Positions 1 to 6,063 of a DNA stretch of 9,547 nucleotides are shown one piece after another. Position 1 is the first letter of the stretch. The number at the start of each line of letters is the position of its first letter. Origin of the DNA: Bacteroidales bacterium UBA1184 (GTDB lineage Bacteria > Bacteroidota > Bacteroidia > Bacteroidales > ML635J-15); assembly GCA_002310235.1 (NCBI GenBank), contig DBYO01000020.1:13599-23145 (forward strand), given 5' to 3'. The position numbers were made by a program, and so were the translations under genes. The notes beneath the pieces were generated by a model, which did not search any database, was not told the DNA's origin, and saw nothing but the letters and a program-made list of their open reading frames with translations.

Positions 1-2273
1 TTGCAGTCGCCCCAGCCGAGGCTTGTAGTGATGGCGATGCTTGGCTTCGAGTATTTCTTCTTATAGAGGATGTTTCCGAAGTCGTGCATAAAATGGAAGG
101 TGCAGAACCTGTCGGAGATGAACTCGTTGGGGCGCATGGTGTTGAAGGTGTTGTCGATGTTGAGCCACGAGTTGGTGCCCGAGGCATAGTACAGTTCGCT
201 GTAGCGCGGATTTCCTCCGATATATCCGCCAGTGAGGATTAGGTAGGTATCGCCGACTTTCCTTATGACGAAGTGCTTGTATATCTGCGCTTCAAGCTTG
301 TAGTAGTTGTTTGCGTTGGGCGTTACTGGTACCGACTTTATGAAGTTGAAATACATTATCGGGTACTTTGTTCCGAGGCTGACCTTTGTTCCGCGCGGTG
401 TCTGGAAGAATTTTTCCTTGTAGGCAAACCGCAGGTAAATGCCTGCTTCGGCGGCTGTGTAGTGTTTGTCGATTGTACCTGTGAAATTGTATCTGTCGGT
501 GTTGATGATATCCTTTGTGTAGTGGCGGAATTGCAGTCGTGCCGACAGATAGCGCAGTGCTTTGAATTCGACATACGCCTTGTGTTCTGAAATTGAGTCC
601 ATCTCGCTGAGGAACCATTCGTAAACCGACTGCGACGACAGTTTTTGGGTTCGTCTGTTGAATGCCATTCCGTCGCTGAAGTCTAGGTCGCGCTTGTAGG
701 TGACGCCTAGTTTCAGGTCGTGGCTCGGCCAAAGGTTGAACTGAACTTTTGCTCCGTATTTCCACGCCTTGTCGCCGAATCCGTATGCGCCGTAGCCACC
801 CAAGGTTACCCATTTCGTCAGCCTGTCGTTGGTTTCGATGCCGAGCCCTAGGCGCACTTTTTCGTATTCGTTGAACCAAATTATCGAGCCGAGGTCGAAA
901 TTGATGAATTTCCATGGAATGTAGCCTGCGGCGAGGATTTCCATGATTTCAACCTTTTTGTCGAGGTTTATTTCCTTGCCAAGGCTGTCGATGACGCGGT
1001 ATGTTTCAAGGTCTTTGCTTGTGAGCGAATCCTTGCGGTACTGGTTCCAGAAGTCGTCGTCCTGCTTGGTGGCCTTGTCGTTGACCATCACGCCCTGGTT
1101 GATGAACTCCCGTCGTTTGATGTCGGGGTTTAGGCTTATGTCGGAAATGTAGCTTTTGCCGATGCCGACCATAGGCGTGTATGTCTGTCTCTCGCCTTCG
1201 GCTGGCTTTGTGCCGTCGGGCACTTGCAATATGTTGAAAATCAAGTTTGTATTCAGTTGTACAGGGAACCATTGTATGCTGTCAACAAGTTCGTATTTCT
1301 GCTGTATTGATACGGTGAAAACTTCCGACGGTTCGTAAGGCTCGGCTGTGATGCTTTCGATTGCGTAGCCGTTGGTATTTATGTTCATTACGCCTTTAAG
1401 TCCGTCGAACACCTTGTTTTTCAGTGGAACGAACGAAATCACAAATACGGTGTCCATTGCTGTGTTGTACATCGTATCCTCGATCTGGAAGAAGTATTTC
1501 GAGGTGCTTCCCTTGCTTATAGGGCTAAGGAAACGCTTGTCGAGCAGCGAGATATTGTCGCTGTAGAACGACATCGACTGGAACTGTGTGGCTAGCAGTG
1601 TGAAGGCAGGATTTTTCATTCCCGACATTCGGTGGGCGAGGACGTTCTCCTTGTTGTTGTCGGGGTATCTGAAAATTCGTTCGGTAACCGACTCTATGAG
1701 CAGGATGTGCTGTTTTGAAAGAATTTTACTGAGTGTTTCTATCGTGTCTTTGGCCGGTGTTATTATTATGGTGTCATCGGATGGTTTCACATCGGCGGTG
1801 AAGTACATCTTGTTGTACGACACGTACGAGAACGAACGCATTTTCTCGGGATTGTTCTTGTTTGCGTTGGCAATTACGAGGTTAACAATCCTGTGTGCGG
1901 GGTTTTCGCCCGGAAGCACCGTTACTTCGGCAAGGCTGGTAACATCTTCGTCAAGGGAGAGTTCAATGTAGTGTTTTCCGCCGAGTTCGTCCTTGCTTAC
2001 AATTTTGGTTGTGTATCCGAGGTACGAGATGCGCAGGAATTCTATTTTCGAGTAGTCGTCAATCTTGAAGTATCCGTCGAGGTCGGTTGATGTGCCTTGG
2101 TTCTTTGCGTTGTATATTATGTTGACGAAAGCCAGCGGCTCTTTCGATTTTGCATCTGTCACGCGCCCTGCGAACTTGCCCTGAGCGAAAGAGGGGAGGG
2201 CAAATAAGGATATGATCAGCAGTAGCAGAAGCCGTTTGGCTGTAAAACTTGATATGTCAACATTTAATTTCAA
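1..2273 (-). CDS. DUF5686 / carboxypeptidase-regulatory-like outer-membrane protein, C-terminus cut by window edge
   Basis: An uninterrupted minus-strand frame of 757 codons runs off the left edge. The start is inferred as TTG at 2273-2271: an in-frame TAA lies four codons upstream, GGGAGA sits just before the TTG, and no ATG precedes the signal peptide. Residues 1-30 form a signal peptide (KR, then a Leu/Ile-rich core ending PSFA-Q). Residues 32 to about 115 read as a CarboxypepD_reg-like beta-sandwich (GRVTDAKSKEPLAFVNI, then GTSTDLDGYFKI and LRISYLGY). The rest matches the DUF5686 family as I remember it: an N-P-A-H-R-I-V segment with a Y-N-K-M-Y motif after it, then a long stretch with alternating beta-strand character and many aromatic residues, as expected for an outer-membrane barrel. 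Family members are usually about 800-850 residues, so perhaps 50-100 are missing. The molecular function is not established; these proteins resemble TonB-dependent transporters in their N-terminal domain. It is transcribed alone from its own promoter, downstream of rluB and separated from it by a terminator. Confidence 0.88.
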   Translation of the reverse strand, partial: MKLNVDISSFTAKRLLLLLIISLFALPSFAQGKFAGRVTDAKSKEPLAFVNIIYNAKNQGTSTDLDGYFKIDDYSKIEFLRISYLGYTTKIVSKDELGGKHYIELSLDEDVTSLAEVTVLPGENPAHRIVNLVIANANKNNPEKMRSFSYVSYNKMYFTADVKPSDDTIIITPAKDTIETLSKILSKQHILLIESVTERIFRYPDNNKENVLAHRMSGMKNPAFTLLATQFQSMSFYSDNISLLDKRFLSPISKGSTSKYFFQIEDTMYNTAMDTVFVISFVPLKNKVFDGLKGVMNINTNGYAIESITAEPYEPSEVFTVSIQQKYELVDSIQWFPVQLNTNLIFNILQVPDGTKPAEGERQTYTPMVGIGKSYISDISLNPDIKRREFINQGVMVNDKATKQDDDFWNQYRKDSLTSKDLETYRVIDSLGKEINLDKKVEIMEILAAGYIPWKFINFDLGSIIWFNEYEKVRLGLGIETNDRLTKWVTLGGYGAYGFGDKAWKYGAKVQFNLWPSHDLKLGVTYKRDLDFSDGMAFNRRTQKLSSQSVYEWFLSEMDSISEHKAYVEFKALRYLSARLQFRHYTKDIINTDRYNFTGTIDKHYTAAEAGIYLRFAYKEKFFQTPRGTKVSLGTKYPIMYFNFIKSVPVTPNANNYYKLEAQIYKHFVIRKVGDTYLILTGGYIGGNPRYSELYYASGTNSWLNIDNTFNTMRPNEFISDRFCTFHFMHDFGNILYKKKYSKPSIAITTSLGWGDC

Positions 2274-2294
2274 TTTTCTCCCTTAGTAGATTTG

Positions 2295-2302
2295 CAAAGG
2301 TA
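2295..2302 (-). promoter_or_regulatory. Bacteroidetes -7 promoter element for the DUF5686 gene
   Basis: The minus strand reads TACCTTTG, an exact match to the Bacteroidetes sigma-ABfr -7 consensus TAnnTTTG. It ends 21 bases before the proposed TTG start, giving a leader of only about 15 bases. No well-spaced TTG -33 element (19-21 bases upstream) is visible; the nearest candidate is about 26 bases away. Its position between the rluB terminator and this gene supports independent transcription. Confidence 0.65.
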
Positions 2303-2371
2303 ATACAAATTGTTATAAAATCTCATCCCAATATGGAATTTTGGGCAGATGTAGGATCATGACTGATGAAT

Positions 2372-2406
2372 AAAAAAATCGTCAGCAATTTGCTGACGAT
2401 TTTTTT
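2372..2406. terminator. bidirectional intrinsic terminator after rluB
   Basis: A near-perfect inverted repeat: seven A, arm TCGTCAGCA (2379-2387), a three-base loop, arm TGCTGACGA (2391-2399), then seven T (2400-2406). The A and T runs extend the pairing to a 16-bp stem and supply a U-tract on either strand. It lies 12 bases beyond the rluB stop codon on the minus strand, so it most likely ends the rluB transcript before the DUF5686 promoter. Confidence 0.9.
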
Positions 2407-2418
2407 AGTTACTTTCTT

Positions 2419-3585
2419 CTATTCATACATTCCCGTCTTCAGAATGGTGATTTCCTTTTCGGTGAGGAACCGCCATTTGCCACGGGGTAGGTTGAGCTTG
2501 GTGAGGCCTGCAAAATATACGCGGTCGAGGCGCTTCACCTCGTAGCCGAGATGTTCGAGCATACGGCGCACAATCCTGTTGCGGCCCGAGTGTATTTCGA
2601 TACCGATGATGTTCTTGCTGTCTCCAACATAGCTTACGGCATCGGCAGCGATGAATCCGTCCTCGAGTTCGATACCGTCAGCCAGAGCCTGTAGGTCGGC
2701 GCGGGTAATGTCGCGGTCGGTCTCAACCTGATATATTTTCTTCTTCTCGTACGATGGATGAGTGAGCTTCTTCGTAAGGTCGCCGTCGTTGGTGAGCAGC
2801 AGCAGTCCGGTGGTGTTGCGGTCGAGACGGCCGACGGGGTAAATCCTTTCGGGGCAGGCGTCCTTCACCAAGTCCATCACGGTGTGACGCTCCTCGGGGT
2901 CATCGAGGGTAGTAACACAGTTTTTCGGCTTGTTGAGCAGGATATAGACGAGCTTCTCGGGGTTGATAAGTTCGCCGCCGAAACGCACTTCGTCGCCTGG
3001 CTTAACCTTGGTACCCAGTTCGGTAACGACTTCGCCGTTGATGGTAACGACGCCAGCCTGAATGTAGGTGTCGGCTTCGCGGCGCGAGCAGATGCCCGAG
3101 TTGGCGATGTACTTGTTGAGGCGGACTTCGTCGTTGTCCTTCTTTGCGGGCTTTGGCTTTTCCGATCTGCGGATGCGTCTTTCCTGGTAGTTGTTGTCGT
3201 CGAACTCGTCAAAGTTGTCGTAGTCCTTGTAGTTCTTTGTGCGGAATCTTTCGGGCTTGCCGGCAGGCTTACCGCCGTGATGTCCGTCGTGGTGCTTCTT
3301 CTGGTAATCGGGGGCGTCGTAGTATTTCGAGGCCTTGTCCTTCTTCTTGCCCGAGAAGTTGCGGTTGTCGGGGTTGCGCATGTCCTCGTCGAACGAGCGC
3401 GGTTTTCTGTCGCGGTTGAACTTGTTATTGCGAGGAGTATAGTCGTCGTCGCGGTCGAAGTTGCGGCGTTCGCGCGGAGCCGAATTACGGTCGTTGCGGT
3501 CGCGGTTGAACTTCGGTTTATTGTTGTTCCTGCGGTCACGGCTGTCGCGTGGTCCGCGGGTTTCGTCGTCGTCAAATGTTCTCAT
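2419..3585 (-). CDS. rluB: 23S rRNA pseudouridine synthase, RluB/RsuA family, with long disordered N-terminal extension
   Basis: 388 residues. It isomerises a uridine in ribosomal RNA to pseudouridine during ribosome assembly in the cytoplasm. Residues 154 to about 200 are an S4 RNA-binding domain (RLNKYIANSGICSRREAD, then VTINGEVV and KPGDEV). The catalytic domain follows with the motif GRLDRNTTGLLLLTNDG; Asp255 is the catalytic aspartate. The signature near the C-terminus, SGRNRIVRRMLEHLGY, is also present. Residues 1-150 are low complexity, rich in Arg, Asp, Asn and Lys with recurring FNRDR and His/Gly stretches. They are almost certainly disordered and may bind RNA; such heads are common in Bacteroidetes members and roughly double the usual 230-250-residue enzyme. 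The ATG at 3585 is the first in frame and has no Shine-Dalgarno sequence. Whether the site modified is the RluB, RluE/RluF or RsuA one cannot be told from sequence; RluB is the usual assignment. The stop is TAG. Confidence 0.93.
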   Translation of the reverse strand: MRTFDDDETRGPRDSRDRRNNNKPKFNRDRNDRNSAPRERRNFDRDDDYTPRNNKFNRDRKPRSFDEDMRNPDNRNFSGKKKDKASKYYDAPDYQKKHHDGHHGGKPAGKPERFRTKNYKDYDNFDEFDDNNYQERRIRRSEKPKPAKKDNDEVRLNKYIANSGICSRREADTYIQAGVVTINGEVVTELGTKVKPGDEVRFGGELINPEKLVYILLNKPKNCVTTLDDPEERHTVMDLVKDACPERIYPVGRLDRNTTGLLLLTNDGDLTKKLTHPSYEKKKIYQVETDRDITRADLQALADGIELEDGFIAADAVSYVGDSKNIIGIEIHSGRNRIVRRMLEHLGYEVKRLDRVYFAGLTKLNLPRGKWRFLTEKEITILKTGMYE

Positions 3586-3679
3586 TTGTTGTGTTGTTAT
3601 AGTTGATGTAAAAATTCCGTGTGAAAATTAGGGATTTATCTGTCTTAAATTATCTGTCGTCAATTATGTTTTGATTTGG

Positions 3680-3709
3680 CAAATATAACTCAAATACTGT
3701 TTAATGCAA
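3680..3709 (-). promoter_or_regulatory. consensus Bacteroidetes promoter for rluB
   Basis: On the minus strand a TTG (-33 element, 3709-3707) is followed by exactly 19 bases and then TATATTTG (3687-3680), an exact TAnnTTTG -7 element. Spacing and both boxes match the sigma-ABfr consensus. Transcription would start near 3672, leaving a leader of about 85 bases before the rluB ATG. Confidence 0.8.
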
Positions 3710-3779
3710 AAAAAAGTTTTTTGAAGAGAGGGGCGGCAAAAAAAATCGTAAATCGTCCTTCGTAACCTTTAGCTCGGCT

Positions 3780-3809
3780 TTGCCAAATCCTAAATTTTTT
3801 TTACCTTTG
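3780..3809 (+). promoter_or_regulatory. consensus Bacteroidetes promoter for the T9SS/FISUMP gene pair
   Basis: TTG at 3780-3782, a 19-base spacer, then TACCTTTG at 3802-3809, an exact -33/-7 match. It faces away from the rluB promoter, so 3586-3958 is a divergent intergenic region. The expected start of transcription near 3816 leaves about 140 bases of leader before the ATG at 3959. The stretch just upstream (3735-3767) has degenerate AATCGT/TTCGT direct repeats of unknown meaning. Confidence 0.8.
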
Positions 3810-3833
3810 CACTTGTGTTTATTTAGGTACAAG

Positions 3834-3962
3834 ATGATTGCTCGTTCAATGAAGTCGGCAAATGCAAATGAATATCCGCAAAATGCTTGTGGTGTGTTTG
3901 CTGATGTGTTGAATATTAGTTATCAATCTTTATCTCAGATAATTATAAATTTTAGTATATGA
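3834..3962 (+). CDS. possible 42-codon leader ORF coupled to the T9SS gene
   Basis: An ATG 25 bases after the -7 element opens a 42-residue frame (beginning MIARSMKSANANEYPQ). Its TGA overlaps the ATG of the next gene as ATGA at 3959-3962, the classic arrangement for translational coupling. The peptide has no recognisable domain, signal peptide or membrane segment, and no ribosome binding site is visible. It could be a regulatory leader peptide or a chance open frame; the overlap and its position right after the promoter are the only support. Confidence 0.22.
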   Translation: MIARSMKSANANEYPQNACGVFADVLNISYQSLSQIIINFSI

Positions 3963-4453
3963 ACAAGTCAAGAATATTGATTTTAGTAGTGTTGTTACTG
4001 TCGGTCTTGGCAGCTAATGCACAGAATCTCGATCGTATGAGCTTGAGTTCGGGCGGAGCCGCTGGCGACAATGTTAACTATGTCCTCGGAGAGACATTCA
4101 ATTTCACTATGGCTGTGGGTGGAAACATTAGCCTCGAAAGCGGTTCCCTCAGCAGCGAGGAAAACACTGGCGGCGACATTCCAACCATCCTGCAGGAAGC
4201 CTCCGAAATGCCATCGTCGATTGATTGTTACCCCAATCCCGTTACCGATATCCTTACTGTTGATTTCAACGGCATCGAAGGCATTACTGGCGTTGCATTG
4301 TTCAATGCATTGGGTCAGATGGTGTTGCAAGCACCTGCAAATGGCGAAAAGGCTTACCTTAATGTTAAGGCATTGCCGACAGGCAGTTATTTTGTGTCGG
4401 TATTGAATGGCAAAGATGTAATAGCAGTAAAAAAGGTGGTGAAAAACAATTAA
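3959..4453 (+). CDS. small secreted protein with type IX secretion C-terminal sorting domain
   Basis: 164 residues. Residues 1-21 are a signal peptide (NKSR, an Ile/Leu/Val core, then AANA cut before Q22). The short mature region (22 to about 85) has a Ser/Gly-rich segment with YVLGETFNF, resembling small Bacteroidetes proteins with a 'GG...Y.IGE...' segment. Residues 90-164 are a Por_Secre_tail type A sorting domain: CYPNPVTDILTVDF, then ALFNALGQMV, LPTGSYFVSVLNG and a basic end VKKVVKNN. This tail directs export across the outer membrane by the T9SS, usually with removal of the tail and attachment to surface lipopolysaccharide. The mature part is only about 65 residues, too short for a known enzyme, so a structural or adhesive role is more likely; that is inference. 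It precedes the FISUMP gene on the same strand with no recognisable promoter between them, suggesting co-transcription. Confidence 0.85.
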   Translation: MNKSRILILVVLLLSVLAANAQNLDRMSLSSGGAAGDNVNYVLGETFNFTMAVGGNISLESGSLSSEENTGGDIPTILQEASEMPSSIDCYPNPVTDILTVDFNGIEGITGVALFNALGQMVLQAPANGEKAYLNVKALPTGSYFVSVLNGKDVIAVKKVVKNN

Positions 4454-4460
4454 TATAATA

Positions 4461-4514
4461 ATGGACAATTAACAATGGATAATTGATAATAGACAATGTA
4501 TAATTGACAATATG
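4461..4514. repeat. AT-rich degenerate tandem repeat
   Basis: Right after the T9SS gene stop the sequence repeats a 12-14-base theme of the type GGACAATTAACAAT / GGATAATTGATAAT / AGACAATGTATAAT / TGACAATATG. It directly abuts the hairpin cluster that follows. Similar AT runs are common in intergenic DNA of Bacteroidetes; no coding potential is seen. Confidence 0.6.
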
Positions 4515-4622
4515 TAGCGACGCGGCGCGCCACGTCACCACAATTAATGGGTGGTGTATGAATGTAGGGGCGCAATGTTTTGCGCCACACAATGTAAGGA
4601 CACAAAATTTTGTGTCCCAATG
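4512..4622. repeat. cluster of three palindromic units with shared ATGTA flank
   Basis: Three inverted repeats occur in a row, each preceded by ATGTAG or ATGTAA. Unit 1 (4519-4536) is GACGCGGCGCGCCACGTC, with one mismatched pair. Unit 2 (4569-4586) has arms GGCGCAA and TTGCGCC around TGTT. Unit 3 (4598-4617) is a perfect 20-base palindrome with half-site GGACACAAAA. A further AATGTAAT at 4619 closes the set. Arms differ completely between units while pairing is kept, so structure rather than sequence appears conserved. The type resembles the widespread GTAGGGGCG-hairpin intergenic repeats. It fills most of the 204-base spacer between the T9SS and FISUMP genes, where it could affect the relative expression of the two. 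Confidence 0.75.
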
Positions 4623-4657
4623 TAATAAGGAAATAATAAATAAAAAAAAGAATAATT

Positions 4658-5893
4658 ATGAAGAAATTGTATCTAACACTCTGCCTCCTTATGGCAGCAA
4701 TGTTCCTAACGGCACAAAATGTGCCGCAGGCAATTAATTTCCAGGCCATAGCCCGCGATGCAAATGGCGAAGTGATGGCTAACACACCGATTATGATTCA
4801 GTTATCAATCCTTGACGGTGCCCCCGTGGGCGAACTGGTTTACCGCGAAATTCGCTCGCTAACAACCAACGCCTATGGTTCCTTCTCGTTCCAAATAGGC
4901 CGCGACCCATATATGGCTGTTGGCGAGTTTGCCAACATCGATTGGGCTGGCGGACGCAAGTTCCTGAAGATTGACTACGACCCAACGGCAATGCTACAGT
5001 TCAACCTCTCGCTCGGCACAATCGAGTTTGTTAGTGTTCCATACGCATTTGCCGCAGGAAGTGTTTCCTACATTGATGCAACTGGCGCAAACGATGGCGA
5101 TGTGCTTGCCTACAATGCTACTACTGGACGATTCGAACCGCGTGCATTACAAGGCAGTGGAGTTACATACTCTACACCAAACCTTTCAGCTGTGCTTTCC
5201 GAAGGAAATTCGGCAAATAATACCACGATTTCCGACCTGGCAGTACCTGTAAATGCAAACGATGCCGCAACCAAGGCGTATGTTGATGCACTTGTGGCAC
5301 AGTTGCAGGCCGCTATCGATGCGTTGAATCCAACTTCATCAGGTACTACTGGATCTTTGAACGGCCACGAATATGTTGACCTCGGTCTGCCAAGCGGCAT
5401 CAAGTGGGCAACCTGCAATGTGGGCGCAAGCACACCTACTGCATACGGCAACTACTATGCTTGGGGCGAAACGACAACCAAGGAAACATACAACAGCAGT
5501 ACTTATACCTATTCTGGCAATCCGACCACACTTCCGTCAAGTGCCGATGCGGCAACTGCAAATTGGGGATCGGGCTGGAGAATGCCGACTCAGACAGAAA
5601 TGCAAGAATTGATAAACAACTGTACCGTAACTTGGACAACCCAGAACGGAGTAAACGGACACTTGTTCACTGGACCTAACGGCAACTCTATTTTCCTGCC
5701 CGCTGCCGGCGGCCGCGGCGATAGCGACCTCAGCAATGTCGGTTCCAGCGGCCGCTACTGGTCGAGTTCGCTCTACTCGTACGTTACGGACGGCGCGTGG
5801 GGCCTCTACTTCAATTCGGGCAATTACTTCATGAGCCACGATTACCGCTACTTTGGGTTTACCGTTCGCGCGGTCTGCCAGTCCCAGAACTAA
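4658..5893 (+). CDS. secreted FISUMP-domain (C-type-lectin-like) surface protein, candidate DGR target
   Basis: 411 residues. Residues 1-19 are a type I signal peptide (MKKLYLTLCLL...FLTA, then Q20); there is no lipobox Cys. Residues 22 to about 140 match the N-terminal module common to Bacteroidetes surface proteins (INFQAIARDANGEVM, then FVSVPYAFAAGSV). Residues 172-222 resemble phage tail-fibre stalks (LSEGNSANNTTISDLAVP, NANDAATKAYVDALVAQLQ), ending in a short probable coiled coil. Residues 236-407 are the Fibrobacter succinogenes major paralogous (FISUMP) domain: EYVDLGLPSGIKWATCNVGA, YYAWGETTTK, GWRMPT, GPNGNSIFLPAAGG, YWSSSLY and a GFTVRAVC end. This fold is related to C-type lectins and probably binds a surface or extracellular ligand. 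No T9SS sorting tail is seen, so its final location is uncertain. The last 65 or so codons differ sharply in base composition from the rest (see the variable-region entry). It is probably co-transcribed with the T9SS gene. The ATG at 4658 has no Shine-Dalgarno sequence, only an A-rich leader. Confidence 0.85.
   Translation: MKKLYLTLCLLMAAMFLTAQNVPQAINFQAIARDANGEVMANTPIMIQLSILDGAPVGELVYREIRSLTTNAYGSFSFQIGRDPYMAVGEFANIDWAGGRKFLKIDYDPTAMLQFNLSLGTIEFVSVPYAFAAGSVSYIDATGANDGDVLAYNATTGRFEPRALQGSGVTYSTPNLSAVLSEGNSANNTTISDLAVPVNANDAATKAYVDALVAQLQAAIDALNPTSSGTTGSLNGHEYVDLGLPSGIKWATCNVGASTPTAYGNYYAWGETTTKETYNSSTYTYSGNPTTLPSSADAATANWGSGWRMPTQTEMQELINNCTVTWTTQNGVNGHLFTGPNGNSIFLPAAGGRGDSDLSNVGSSGRYWSSSLYSYVTDGAWGLYFNSGNYFMSHDYRYFGFTVRAVCQSQN
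5697..5887 (+). other. candidate DGR variable region inside the FISUMP gene
   Basis: The 3' end of the gene is adenine-poor and GC-rich: about 15% A and 61% GC over 5701-5880, against about 34% A and 48% GC over 5461-5640 (hand counts). Residues at positions expected to be exposed and variable (Y373, Y375, V376, D378, G379, G382, Y384, Y390, F391, S393, H394, D395, Y396, Y398, F399) all have codons ending in C or T. Each can be derived from AAC or AAT by changing adenines only. Framework residues use codons low in A (TCG, GCG, CTC, GGC, TGG, CGC). This is what a DGR produces when it copies a template repeat rich in AAY with adenine-specific mutagenesis. Neither template repeat nor reverse transcriptase is in the window, so the call is an inference. 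Confidence 0.5.
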
Positions 5894-5925
5894 TCTTTTG
5901 TTCTCCACCCAAAACGCGCAAAGCG

Positions 5926-5993
5926 GCGGAAACATTGCAGTGCGGTGCGTGCGCGGTAGCGCACACAAGGGCACCGCAGGGCAAGGTTTCCGC
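5926..5993. repeat. large inverted repeat with GGTA-loop stem just after the FISUMP gene
   Basis: Arms 5926-5948 and 5971-5993 are 23 bases each and pair with only three mismatches (arm 1 begins GCGGAAAC and ends TGCGGTGC). Inside them a perfect 6-bp stem GTGCGC/GCGCAC (5949-5954, 5959-5964) closes a GGTA tetraloop; a short bulge lies on the right side. No T-run follows, so it is not a standard intrinsic terminator. It starts 33 bases after the FISUMP stop. It could be a transcript-stabilising 3' hairpin, a mobile palindromic repeat, or the hairpin/cruciform that marks DGR target sites. Confidence 0.75.
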
Positions 5994-5999
5994 GCGGAC

Positions 6000-6055
6000 G
6001 GGGTAGGGTAGGAAAGAAGAAACCACCGCATTGGGTGTTTTTTGGGGGGTGGGGG
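6000..6055 (+). other. G-run cluster, possible quadruplex
   Basis: G-runs occur at 6000-6003, 6006-6008, 6033-6035, 6044-6049 and 6051-6055, the last two separated by a single T and preceded by a run of T. Such tracts are rare in the rest of the window. Loop lengths vary, so quadruplex folding is only possible, not shown. It belongs to the 390-base gene-free stretch 5894-6285. Confidence 0.35.
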
Positions 6056-6063
6056 ATTTTTAC

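Noticed and set aside
292..915. 207-codon minus-strand frame within the DUF5686 gene
   Set aside because: Same strand but a different frame from the real coding frame. It is Arg/Gln-rich with no family resemblance, while the overlapping frame gives a coherent outer-membrane protein.
2758..3606. 282-codon plus-strand frame opposite rluB
   Set aside because: It lies entirely over rluB, is extremely rich in Val/Ala/Leu as expected for the complement of its codons, and has no domain or start signals. The rluB frame carries clear motifs.
4536..4556. CACCAC/GTGGTG hairpin between palindrome units 1 and 2
   Set aside because: A 6-bp stem with a 9-base loop, no ATGTA flank directly before it, and partly overlapping unit 1; could easily be chance.
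4512..4622. Hairpin cluster as a CRISPR array
   Set aside because: There are only three units, with different arm sequences, irregular spacing and no conserved 25-40-base repeat.
4504..4737. 77-codon plus-strand frame through the hairpin spacer
   Set aside because: It runs through the palindromes and out of frame into the FISUMP signal peptide; the translation is low in structure and has no start signal.
5926..5993. Inverted repeat as a standard intrinsic terminator of the FISUMP gene
   Set aside because: No T-run follows either arm; the T-run at 6038-6043 is 45 bases away.
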